Source of the DNA: Symbiodinium kawagutii
Lineage: Eukaryota > Sar > Dinophyceae > Suessiales > Symbiodiniaceae
Assembly (NCBI GenBank): GCA_009767595.1
Contig: VSDK01011733.1
Location: forward strand, 72,077-136,076
Length of the DNA: 64,000 nt
Direction: 5' to 3'
Shown: positions 55,320-64,000 of the stretch, piece by piece
How positions within the stretch are numbered: position 1 is the stretch's first letter
Layout of the letters: every line of letters begins with the position of its first letter
Translations under genes and position numbers: made by a program
The notes under the pieces: model-generated
What the model was told of the DNA's origin: nothing
What the model saw: the letters and a program-made list of their open reading frames with translations, nothing else
The model's database searches: none

Positions 55320-56212
55320 GATGGCCAAATCTACCTTAAAGCAACACCCGTCGCTGCCTGATTTGTGCAACCACTCCATCATCGGGCTCTTGGAGGTTTT
55401 GCATTGCATGCAAGCAGAAGAAGATCAGGCCGATGCAGGTTCCTGCTTTTGGAAAGTCACTGACTTTGAGGCGCTGAAGAATTTCGACATGCGCAAAACA
55501 TTTGAGTTCTTTGGTGACATGGCCTGCACTGTGCTTCTTGAGAAATACAAGCCATACCACAATTTCTTCACCGGGATCATTGGCTGCATGCCTGTGTCTG
55601 TGGGAACCTTTATCACTCGGAAAGCTGTCCCTGATGGCAAGACGGATTTGCAATGGCCAAAGAACTTTGGCATGAAGAACTTTTTTCAAGTGTACTTGAA
55701 GAAGATTCCCAACAAGAGTTTGCGGTTCGAAAGCGGTTCAATCCCAATGTTCGGAGCATGCCTGCTGTTTGAAGCAGTCCCAGTGGTTGACGCATTGCTT
55801 TCACTGGATGATCAAGTGACAGCAGCCACTTCGGACCCGAAAAAAACATTGGCCGTCATGCTCCAGGAATGCAATGGTGATACTGCTGCGTTGAAAGCAG
55901 CATCAAGTGAAAGACTTCCACTTGCAAATGCTTGTGTAGACAACTTGGCAAAGACAGTGGAATTCATCAAGAATTTCATTGACCTGACTGGCGAAGAGCA
56001 GTGGAAAGACATTCCCGCTGATTCCATGAAAAGGATCCAAGAGTTTGCGACTGATTGTGGACAGAAGTGCCAAACTCTACTGGCAAACCTAGCAAATCAT
56101 GTCTGTTCTGAAGTGGAAGGCTCTCAAGATTGCGCTGGATGCAGGAGAGAAAAGCAAGTCTGGACAAATGAAGCTTCTGCTCGATGAGATCCAAAAGGGG
56201 CTTTCTGGTGAC
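55320..56212 (+). CDS. Central gene 4, helical exon, frameshift near 56098
   Basis: Acceptor CTTCTGAG, then MAKSTLKQHPSLPDLCNHSI. It is continuous to about 56095 (QKCQTLLANLANH). After that the most protein-like frame is one base later: MSVLKWKALKIALDAGEKSK to LLDEIQKGLSGD at the N gap. Either one extra base is present near 56070-56098 or a splice occurs there. Helix-rich; no family. Confidence 0.5.
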
Positions 56213-56224
56213 NNNNNNNNNNNN
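56213..56224. other. Assembly gap (12 N)
   Basis: Short N run inside a coding exon; local sequence quality next to it is doubtful. Confidence 1.
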
Positions 56225-56509
56225 TAAAGAGTGTCACAGCCAGATCAGTTCTTCGGAGCTCTGTCTGATGAGGCCTCCGATGCAGTCTATCTGATTTGCA
56301 GCAAACTTTCTTCTCTTCTACCGTTCTTGGAGAATTTCCACCTTAAGCTCAAGGGGTGCTTGGGTGCGACCAATGCTATTTTGAAGCCAGAGGATGATTC
56401 CAAGTCTACGGCGTCACAATCCGTGGAGAAATTCCATGCCAGTCTTTTGAAGGGGGCGATTGGCACTGCAAGGTCAATTCTGGCAGACCTCATTGCATCC
56501 TGGTTGTGA
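56225..56509 (+). CDS. Central gene 4, exon after gap, about 93 codons
   Basis: Open from near the gap: SQPDQFFGALSDEASDAVYL, then helical to LADLIASWL and TGA. It probably continues the exon before the gap. Confidence 0.5.
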
Positions 56510-56813
56510 ATTTTGGATTCGCTTGAAGTTAAGTCGGGTGTCTGTGCGGAGGTGTTGGAATATATCTTGATTTTATATATCGAGAAAGTAATTGGTTATC
56601 ATTTATTGAATGGAGTACGTTATAAAATTAAATATTATTAATAAAACTACAGTAATTATATTGTTATTAGCCAGTTCTGGATCATTACTGAAACCATCCA
56701 TGGAACATTATTTTGATAGGTATTTTTCTGGTTGCTTTCCAGTCTTTCCAGCAACTTCAATTTTTACTCCGTAGTCAAAGTGGTAGTAGTATTTAAGGGA
56801 AAAAAACTAAGAG

Positions 56814-57022
56814 GTGTTCAATTCCATCTACCCAAGGTCCTGACAGCACTGTCCAAGAAGAGTTCTGAGACGGAACACGTGAAGGGCATTGCGGAGAAGA
56901 CAATGAACGGAGTGATGTCGAGGAAATTTCATCCATCGAAGGCTCTTTGCGAAGAGTTGATCAACTTGGCTGGTGCACCAACTTTGGCATTCCGACAATA
57001 CGTCGACGCCATGGCCACGTAA
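56814..57022 (+). CDS. Central gene 4, last exon, about 69 codons
   Basis: GVQFHLPKVLTALSKKSSET to AFRQYVDAMAT, TAA stop at 57020-57022. The acceptor may be AAGAG (56813) or CCCAAG (56837). It ends the recognisable coding of the central block. Confidence 0.5.
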
Positions 57023-58015
57023 AATTGACTTGAAGAAGCTGGCAGTTTTGCAAAGCTAGGTTTCAAAGTTTCTCCCCAGTTACTAATTTCATATTACTGA
57101 AATCTACTGACTAAAATCAAAAATAAGTATAACCAAGAACGGCAACGGTAACACTGTGACAAACAACATTGGCTGACAGCGCCAGTTGCTTCAAATGACT
57201 GACTAGATTCGACTAGATTTCAGTCTCTCTTCAGTGGAAACCGACGCTTGCCGCTGTGCCTGTGGCAAAAAAATATGAGGACCTGTTGGGAAGAGTAAGT
57301 AAGTCATCGAGGGAGTGGACAAGAGATTCAAGAGATTCAACATCAAGAGATTTTTATTGTACATGTTTTGCGGCTGCTCAGGCTGTTTGGCTGCTCAGTA
57401 TGACATGTTTCTGTCTCTGTTTTTTCAAATTTATTATTCTACTGTATTGATACGATATGACCTGATTGAATCATGGTATGATTAGATGCGTGCACCACTA
57501 GCTGTTGAACATTATCATCGATATTTTGAATTTTACAGTGAATCCATGTTTCTGATGTTATCAAAGAAGTGTTAAGTGATTTTTATATAATTGTTAATTG
57601 CAATCAGTTTTGAGTACCAGATTCGAGGCAATCAGTTTTGGCCCTTTGGGCGTGGTTGCACACCATATGTCATATGTTGCCATGTGCCATTATGTTTGAT
57701 AGTTTTCCAAGTTCATGCCATGATATTGAAATTGTTTGGGTATATGTGAAAAAGAACCCGTTGGACAACTCTGTGATTGGACTAGCCTGGGCCTAGCCCT
57801 CACCAAGATTGCATAATATCAGAAAAGCACATCCAGATCTGTGTGGCAGCAGCGTGGCAGCACATCCAGATTTGTGTGGCAGCAGCGTGTCAGCACATCC
57901 AGATTTGTGTGGCAGCAGCGTGTCAGTGATGTCGTTTCCAAGCATATCATTCTGACGTTTTCGTCTGAGAAAATCATGGTAGAGAAACATACTAAAAATA
58001 ATGAGCTGGTTGGTG
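57023..58015. other. Transition from central block to right flank
   Basis: AT-rich, no firm gene. It contains the three-fold 33-bp repeat (57826-57924). After that the M-family elements reappear. Confidence 0.5.
57826..57924. repeat. 33-bp tandem repeat, three copies
   Basis: Unit begins AGCACATCCAGAT and contains GTGTGGCAGCAGCGTG; copies at 57826, 57859 and 57892 with three substitutions in all. It is near the right edge of the MITE-free block. Confidence 0.9.
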
Positions 58016-58082
58016 GTTTAAACCATTTTTTTCCCTAGTAATCACAAGCATATTTTTCACATGGGTTCAAACCACCAACCAG
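58016..58082. mobile_element. M3 MITE-like element, short copy
   Basis: The ends are CTGGTTGGTGGTTTAAACCA and GGTTCAAACCACCAACCAG; the middle is deleted relative to 18196-18295. Confidence 0.7.
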
Positions 58083-58360
58083 TGAGCTGCTTCTTCTCCC
58101 AGGTCGATTGTCTGTGAAAGTATGTCCATTTCTCTGCTCTGGGGAACGCTTCTGGCTCCTTGGCAACAGGTTGCTGGGAACATGGGAACGCTTGTTGGCC
58201 ATATCTCCATCGGCTCTGGCTGGGCACGCCCAATGATTCAGAAATTAGTACTGATGGTTGAATGGTCAATGGTGTATCAAATCCATAAGGTTAACCAATG
58301 GTTAATGATCAATGATAGGGGATGATCACCAAGAATAGCAAGAATATAGCAACTACTATA

Positions 58361-58464
58361 TGGTGGTTTCTCAAAATAGGGAACCCCCTAAAGTGGTTGG
58401 TTTGTTGTTAGAAATGATTAAAGCAAGGATAACTTGGGGGGTCCTCTATTTTGAGAAGCGCCCA
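58361..58464. mobile_element. M1 MITE-like element, copy 13
   Basis: The ends are TGGTGGTTTCTCAAAATAGG and CTATTTTGAGAAGCGCCCA; TA on both sides (58359-58360, 58465-58466). A clean example of the family. Confidence 0.8.
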
Positions 58465-59520
58465 TATGGTTAAGGATTAAACCAACATAAGAATATGTGG
58501 TTGAATCAATAATGATTAATCATCAATCATTTTACTTTGATTTCTCCTAGTTGCTTGTTTTAAACATTTCATATCATATTTACCCTAGGATTTGGGAGGG
58601 TTGGTGGGTTGACAAGCACATTTTTCCTATGAGACAGCTGGGGGACAGCTCACAATTCGAAACGAAAGGTAGAGGAATATTTTTCCAAGGGGACTTTCGA
58701 GCGAATCATCCTAGATATGAACCATTGATGGTACTAAACTTTCTATAACTTTGGAGTTCCCCAAACTGGCTTGAGAACCCCCCTAACCTGGGGTAGATGA
58801 ACCTCCCACCAGCTCGACTAGTTTGATCGTCCGTGGGATTTGAAGAGCCAGGGGTAGCCCTTGACCCACTGCCATGTAAAGAAATGGGCCATGAGTTGGG
58901 GCTACGACGACGTTCCCTGGAACACCCACAGGAGTTTTTTCGATTCCTTTTGTTGATGACTCGATTCGTTGCTGATTTCGAAAATGAATTTCGGCAACTG
59001 CTGATTTCGAAAATGAATTTCGGCAACTAGTTCAGTAGTAGTTCAGAAATTAATAATGTTTTTTCAAACTGTTTAGTTCAGTGATTTGTTCCATGGGGTA
59101 ACTGCTGCACCATGAATTGTTATCCGCCACCAAGGGTGATCAACGTTGATCAAGTATTATTCATCAAGATCATTCAATGAAACACCATGAAGCACCATCA
59201 TCCACAATAAAAAACATGTTTACCACAAATGAACCTTATCATTTTCACCATGAGTAGTGCCAACCCTGGATGAAGATAAACCCCTGGTTGATTCATAGCC
59301 GGTATCCCCCAAGCTTGCAAACTGATTTCCTATGAAAATGGTACTCCCCCAACTAATAAGCCTATGGAATTTATGAATCCGGGGATACACATCACCATCA
59401 TTTTCACTATGTAAAGCATCATTTTTGACCATGAGCTTCATCATTTTCACGGTGTTTACCGTCATTTTCACCACCACAACCGTGACTTGGAACGATTTCT
59501 GACGGTCCCTGGCAGCACAG
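58465..59520. other. Intron-like stretch, right flank
   Basis: A degenerate M3 (about 58547-58640), partial M1 and M2 ends (58750-58785, 58858-58893), then TCATTTTCAC repeats (59240-59470). No firm exon. Confidence 0.4.
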
Positions 59521-59646
59521 GTCCAGGGCACATGTGCCTATCGGATATCCAGCAGCGCCAGCGCCAGTGGCGCTGCCCGAGCTCCCTTTTGGGAGGAGCT
59601 GCGGGTGGCTGGAGGAATTGGTCGCCAGCTGCCAGGAACTTTTTGA
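59521..59646 (+). CDS. Candidate terminal exon, 41 codons
   Basis: Acceptor GGCAGCACAG, then VQGTCAYRISSSASASGAAR and APFWEELRVAGGIGRQLPGT ending in TGA. GC-rich codons, like the left-flank exons. A donor at CGG|GTGGCT is the alternative end. Unknown family. Confidence 0.5.
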   Translation, partial: VQGTCAYRISSSASASGAARAPFWEELRVAGGIGRQLPGTF

Positions 59647-60172
59647 CAACTGCAGTAGTTGATAATCTTATAGTAATTGAATAGTAACTATTAGTAAGAA
59701 TCTTAGTAACTACATTAGTAAGTAAGAGTTATATTTGTAAATAATCAGTTGATAATCTTAGTTAATTTACGGTGATTACTAATAGTTGATACTTTTACGT
59801 AAATAGTAACTCTTAGTAAGAGTTATATTACGTAGTCATAGTAATAGTTAGTTGTTAGTACTTACTATTCGTAATTACTGTAAATTAGAAATTAGATAGT
59901 TGATAATCTGATAGTAATAGGAACTAATAGTAGTTATAGTTATAGTAAATTAATCTAATAGTTAGAGTAATAGATAGCTACACCTTTTTCTGAGTGGCCA
60001 ATTTCCGTATTGAGTGATGTAATTAGTGAGGCGAGTCATGAGGTAACTCGTGACGTAACCAGTGCGGAAACTGGTGATGTAGCTAGTAATCATCATTTGA
60101 GTTTAGTGATGTAACTAGTGCGGTTGTTGATGATTGGTCGGGCGTAAAGCAATAGCGGCACGTTCGCAGCAG
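59647..60172. repeat. TAGTAACTA and GTGATGTAACTAGTG repeats
   Basis: Bases 59655-59965 are degenerate TTAGTAACTA/AGTTGATAATCT repeats; 60013-60123 has about five variants of GTGATGTAACTAGTG. No gene. Confidence 0.6.
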
Positions 60173-60230
60173 TACCAAGACATCCAAGCATGGGCTATGG
60201 CTGTCAGCACTTGTGGCCATTACCAGAGCA
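60173..60230 (+). CDS. Candidate exon, weak
   Basis: Acceptor TTCGCAGCAG followed by YQDIQAWAMAVSTCGHYQSS. Moderate GC; no clear donor. Confidence 0.25.
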
Positions 60231-60365
60231 GCTGCTTAGATTCCACGATTCAACATTGATTGGCTATATGTAGCGCCATGAATCATCAGTGATCATTGAA
60301 TAATCATTGACACCATGATTCAAGCAAGTACCATCAATTGCTATCAACAATCATTGATTTATCAT

Positions 60366-60480
60366 TACACTCTGGTAAACTAACATGGCAATGGAAAATC
60401 CACCAATCAATGATGGTTTCCCAGGGTTTCTCTTTGAAATATGGTGATTTACCATTGCTATGTTAGTTTACCGGAGGGTA
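60366..60480. mobile_element. M4 MITE-like element, copy 2
   Basis: The ends are TACACTCTGGTAAACTAACA and GTTAGTTTACCGGAGGGTA with inner CAATGGAAAATCCACC / GGTGATTTACCATTG. Confidence 0.7.
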
Positions 60481-60594
60481 ACCATGTTCAATCATCACTG
60501 AACCATCCTCGTTAATGTGGCTGGGAATAAGCCTTCGGCCGCACCCGACTCGGATCGGGGGGAGCCAGTCGGAAATGGAGTCCCCTTCACCAAA

Positions 60595-60767
60595 TGGGTC
60601 TTTCTCAAGTCGTAGGGGACCAAGTTGGTTTATAACTCATCTAACTTGGGTTAACTACCAGTTATAGGGGTTTTAACCCAACTTACAACTACGGGGGGGC
60701 CCACCTTGTAGTCACCTATGGTCATACAACAACCATTTTCGGGTACCCCTATTTTGAGAAACACTCA
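60595..60767. mobile_element. M1 element with extra internal sequence, copy 14
   Basis: The ends are TGGGTCTTTCTCAAGTCGTA and CCCTATTTTGAGAAACACTCA, AA on both sides. About 65 bp longer than usual; the extra part (AGTTGGTTTATAACTC ... AACTTACAACT) has its own inverted ends, so a second insertion is likely. Confidence 0.6.
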
Positions 60768-61482
60768 AATGGTAGTAATAGCTATTGTTTACAACAGTGA
60801 TCAAATCGTTAGTAACAACCAATGAGAGTAATTTGATGGTAGTTACAACAATAGCACATTAGCTAAGTTACCACTTTCATTCTATTCCGATGGTCTATCG
60901 TTTACAGCATCAGTTGACATGTCGTAATGACTGCCCCATCATCAAAACCGCCCTGAGCCTGCAGCAAGATTCACCACAACGAAACGCCCAATCCATCATT
61001 CAACCCATCAGTGAACCACCAGGTTTATTCTATTGTAGTTATGCCAAAACAAAAGCATCATTAATCATAACTAGCATGATTCAATGATTCACCAGAAATG
61101 AAACCCATCAGTTAACCATGATGATTATGGTGATAACATAACAGATAATCAAAAAAACATTAGACATATAACCATCATTTGTGATCATGATGTTCACAAA
61201 TGATGAGCATCATCCATCATACATGATTCAAATGATGGTTAAACCCACTATGGTGAACTGATGGGTATCTGGATGGCTTGTACCCACTAACTTAGGTTTT
61301 TAGTGTTTTTGGGATATGATTGATTTACCATATAACCACTAAACATATATTTTTAGCAAGGGATCTATAAGCCACCAAGGTATCATGGTTTAATACATCA
61401 GTAGTTACCCTTCAGTTCAATGGTTCAATGATGAGCATCAACTCCGCTGCGCCCCCATCGCTTCCCCACCGTGGACGTCCAG
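60768..61482. other. Intron-like stretch
   Basis: AACC/CATCA-type words at 60985-61260; otherwise no feature. No exon supported. Confidence 0.4.
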
Positions 61483-61545
61483 GACCCAGAGATGTTTATC
61501 AAGACCTGGACCTGGAACTCGGGCAAGGCAGCGAACCGTCGAAGG
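61483..61545 (+). CDS. Candidate exon, 21 codons
   Basis: Acceptor GACGTCCAG and donor AGG|GTGGTG bound DPEMFIKTWTWNSGKAANRR plus R, phase 0 at both ends. The same frame is open upstream (FPTVDVQ). It joins in phase with 62477. Unknown family. Confidence 0.5.
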
Positions 61546-61856
61546 GTGGTGAGGGGTCACAGCCAGGCTGTATCAATGATGTTGGCAACATTATTAGCAT
61601 TATCGATATAATGATTAGCATTATTAGCAAAAAAAAGTATATATAGAATCATAACAATAATGATATTAGCAATGATATCAATAAAAATAGTGATAATGTA
61701 CCATTGTCGAACTTTATCAATCCTTAGCAACCATGATACAAACAGTTGTTAGCCATTCTCAACCATGTATGATCAACAGCTAATACTGGTCAACAACTAA
61801 TACCGGTCAACTGTTCTATCAACGATTTGTTAGTGGTTCATCTATTGGCCATTTCT

Positions 61857-61944
61857 GCTGGCGATTGGGAGGGAGCGAGGCCAGGAGCCAGGGGTATCCC
61901 CATACCTTTTTAACGGGGGAGCCAAGGAGCTACCAGGAGTGGCC
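61857..61944. mobile_element. M5 MITE-like element, copy 3
   Basis: TTGGGAGGGAGCGAGGCCAG and CGGGGGAGCCAAGGAGCTAC; matches 30970-31046. Confidence 0.65.
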
Positions 61945-62096
61945 TACCCAAATGGTAGTGAAAGATCTACTAACCAACAATTAAGCATCACTAACCATGC
62001 GTCCACTAACCGTCCAGCAATAAGGTAAGCATCAATTCACCATCAGTTCACCATCAATAAGCAGTACTTAGCCCCACCTTAGTGACAGATTACCAT

Positions 62097-62258
62097 TTGG
62101 ATGTGCATCACCAGTGAGTGACTGGTACCTGTTGTTACAGGGGTTGGTTCAGCTACCTTAGAGGATCTATAACCGTGATTATATCTCAGGGAACTCACCC
62201 CAACAACGCATCCATGCAGTGGGTATCCCCTTAAGGTAGCTGAACGAACCCCTCCAGC
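62097..62258. mobile_element. M6 MITE-like element, copy 4 (composite)
   Basis: Left TTGGATGTGCATCACCAGTG. It contains an inner inverted pair, GGTTGGTTCAGCTACCTTA and TAAGGTAGCTGAACGAACCC. The outer right end is not clear. Confidence 0.5.
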
Positions 62259-62476
62259 CGTGCTTTCCAGTCGATCATCCCAGCAACTGCTCAGCAACCA
62301 TGGTTCCCAACCGGACCAACCACTACCAGCATATAAACCACTAGTAACCATAGTTAATCATCGAAAATCCTAGTCCACCACGGAAAATCCCAGGATAACC
62401 CTAGAAAATCCCCGAGTTTCCCATCGTTACGGGTCCCTTCAGCTACCTCAAGGACCCCAGGGTAGGCTCCTTGTAG

Positions 62477-62596
62477 GCTCCTGGTCCCTGGAAGACCCCG
62501 GGTCACGGGTCACCGGTACCCGACTGTGAGGCCGACTTGACGGAGGAAGCCCACCGCTTGGGTCGGTCGTCCGTGGAACCTTGGAGACGGGAAGAG
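62477..62596 (+). CDS. Candidate exon, 40 codons
   Basis: Acceptor CTCCTTGTAG and consensus donor GAG|GTGAGG. Frame APGPWKTPGHGSPVPDCEAD then LTEEAHRLGRSSVEPWRREE, phase 0 at both ends. GGTTGATGG sequence follows at once. Splice signals are among the best in the right flank. Unknown family. Confidence 0.55.
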
Positions 62597-64000
62597 GTGA
62601 GGCGTGGTGATCGTTGATGGTTGATGGATGGGGGTTTTTCCAGTGGTGAACCATGGGAGTTCCGATGGTTCATGATGGTTATTTGATGGCTTATGATGGT
62701 TAAATCATGGTGAGATGATGCTTGATGAATGGTTCATTGGTGGTTCATTAATGGTTCATGAATGGTTAAATGATGGTTCTTGATGGTTGATTGATGGTTG
62801 AATGATCATGAAATGATGGTCAAGTAGTGGTTAGTGATGGTTACATAGTGGTTGATGGATGGTCAATGATGGTCAAATGATGGTCAGTTGATGGTAATTT
62901 CATGGTTTCATATGGTTTAACGGTAATGGTTAAGTAGCTGATTGATGATGTTTAATGGTCAATAATGGCTAATTGATGGTTGATCGATGGTGATGCTTAA
63001 GCAATGGATGGTGATGGTTTCATTATCGGCTACTCTTGGTTGATGGTTATGATCTGTTCGTGGATGGTTGTTAATGGTGATCGAGTATCATTATTGTCCA
63101 GCGGTGCTTTTGAATATGATTATTTTTCACCACAATATTGGTGATTTTACAGCTATGCATTTTAATGCACCAGAGGGGAACGATGTAGAGTGGTACTTGT
63201 ATTGACCCCCGGCCGTATGTTCCTCATTGCTCCTGATACCCGGGTTGGTTTTGGCTATATATCTATCATTCCCATAAGAACTATTGTGATACATGATGGT
63301 TTGTAATGGTTTTGTTCACAATTTGCTTATCAAACACTATGTTGATCATAGTTGATATTTGTCGAAGATGGTTGCTTCCCACCCATGTCCCATGGCTTTT
63401 GGTATTCCCTGGGGTTCTAAATCTGACCTTTCCGATTTTGAGTGACCAAAAACAGTGACAAATCATGGCAATCCCCAGAAAAATGTTGGTTAACATCCTC
63501 CTACCAAGTGTCACCCCCTCGGTTCGGTGAGTTCATTAGGGTAACTGCAAGTCTTGGTAGATCTAACCAGCTTCTCAATTGGTTCATTAACATCCCCGTT
63601 GTACATCTGTGGATCTGAACCAACCCTCGAACCGCATGCGAAATGGCGCGGCTGAGGATGTGTTGGTCACCTGCCAGACAGAAGCGACGAGAGGAATCCA
63701 CCACTTTATGTCAGAAGAGTCTCCAGCCTCAATCGGGTGGTGGTCGTTGGGCGATTAACGTTGCTGTTGGAGTGGTGAGGTTGACCGACCGGTTGAAGGT
63801 ATGAGGCCAATGCTTGTGGTTTAGACGAATCCGACACCTTCTGGTGAACCAACATGGCAATGGAAAATCCACAATTTTCTTGGAAAACTCTGGGAATCAT
63901 CCATTTAGGGTGGATTTTCCACTGCTGTGTTAGTTCACTAGAGGGTAGGTTTCAGCGGTTGGTCGTAACTCGATGGGCATCACGCAACAGCGAACGTTTC
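62597..64000. repeat. Intron start with long GGTT tract, then M4
   Basis: Bases 62600-63080 are almost pure GATGGTTGATGG/GGTTCATGATGG-type sequence. An M4-type end lies at 63135-63180 and M4 copy 3 at 63834-63947. No exon could be supported before the window end. Confidence 0.55.
63834..63947. mobile_element. M4 MITE-like element, copy 3
   Basis: The ends resemble CTTCTGGTGAACCAACATGG and TTAGTTCACTAGAGGGTA; inner GGCAATGGAAAATCCAC / GTGGATTTTCCACTGC. Confidence 0.7.

Larger units (their letters stand above)
61546..62476. other. Intron with M5 and M6, AACC tract
   Basis: M5 at 61857-61944, AACC-type words at 61960-62060, M6-like element at 62097-62258, AACC words to 62345, and AAAATCC repeats before the acceptor. 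Confidence 0.5.

Noticed and set aside
57826-57924. CRISPR-like spaced repeats
   Set aside because: The repeats are directly adjacent without spacers, there are three only, and no cas genes are present.

Overview
The window looks like nuclear DNA of an alga with a large, intron-rich genome, most likely a dinoflagellate. The reasons are: short GC-rich exons in kilobase-scale repeat-filled introns, some GC splice donors beside GT donors, all recognisable coding on the + strand, a ubiquitin-like/ankyrin gene, and a cytosine methyltransferase of the 'FCSGTD' type that I associate with dinoflagellates and haptophytes. This is a judgement from architecture and families, not a database result. No rRNA, tRNA, CRISPR array or bacterial operon was seen.

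Three regions are visible. (1) Left flank, about 1-31.0 kb: a string of small + strand exon candidates (44-180 nt, very GC-rich codons) separated by 0.1-3 kb of non-coding DNA. That DNA is packed with short inverted-repeat elements (at least six families, M1-M6, about 70-170 bp) and degenerate AACCATC / GATGGTT tracts. Two exons with matching splice phase (24191-24234 and 26306-26362) make part of an RRM RNA-binding domain. A complete-looking single-exon ubiquitin-like plus ankyrin gene (24589-25218) lies between them on the same strand. (2) Central block, about 31.1-57.8 kb: no copy of M1-M6, AT-rich introns of about 100-700 nt, larger exons with less GC-rich codons, and two N gaps (34844-35159 and 56213-56224). 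It holds an HMG-box-like large protein (31408-38391), a 549-bp tandem triplication carrying a 73-nt exon three times (38796-40284), a small two-exon gene (40768-41748), a split and frameshifted DNA cytosine-5 methyltransferase (45878-49063), and a long series of helix-rich exons of unknown function (49658-57022). (3) Right flank, about 58.0-64 kb: the same exon, MITE and polar-repeat landscape as the left.

The most striking structural signal is in the flanks. Most long introns start with a GGTT/GATGG-rich tract and end with an AACC/CATC-rich tract, so each pre-mRNA intron could fold on itself, and the polarity flips at each exon. The central block is either a large insertion (possibly a mobile element carrying a methyltransferase), a different gene neighbourhood, or an assembly join; its contrast with both flanks is the main thing to resolve.

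Exon borders were placed by eye from reading frame, AG acceptors and GT/GC donors. Where adjacent phases agree this is stated; elsewhere borders are approximate. Introns are described with the repeats they contain.
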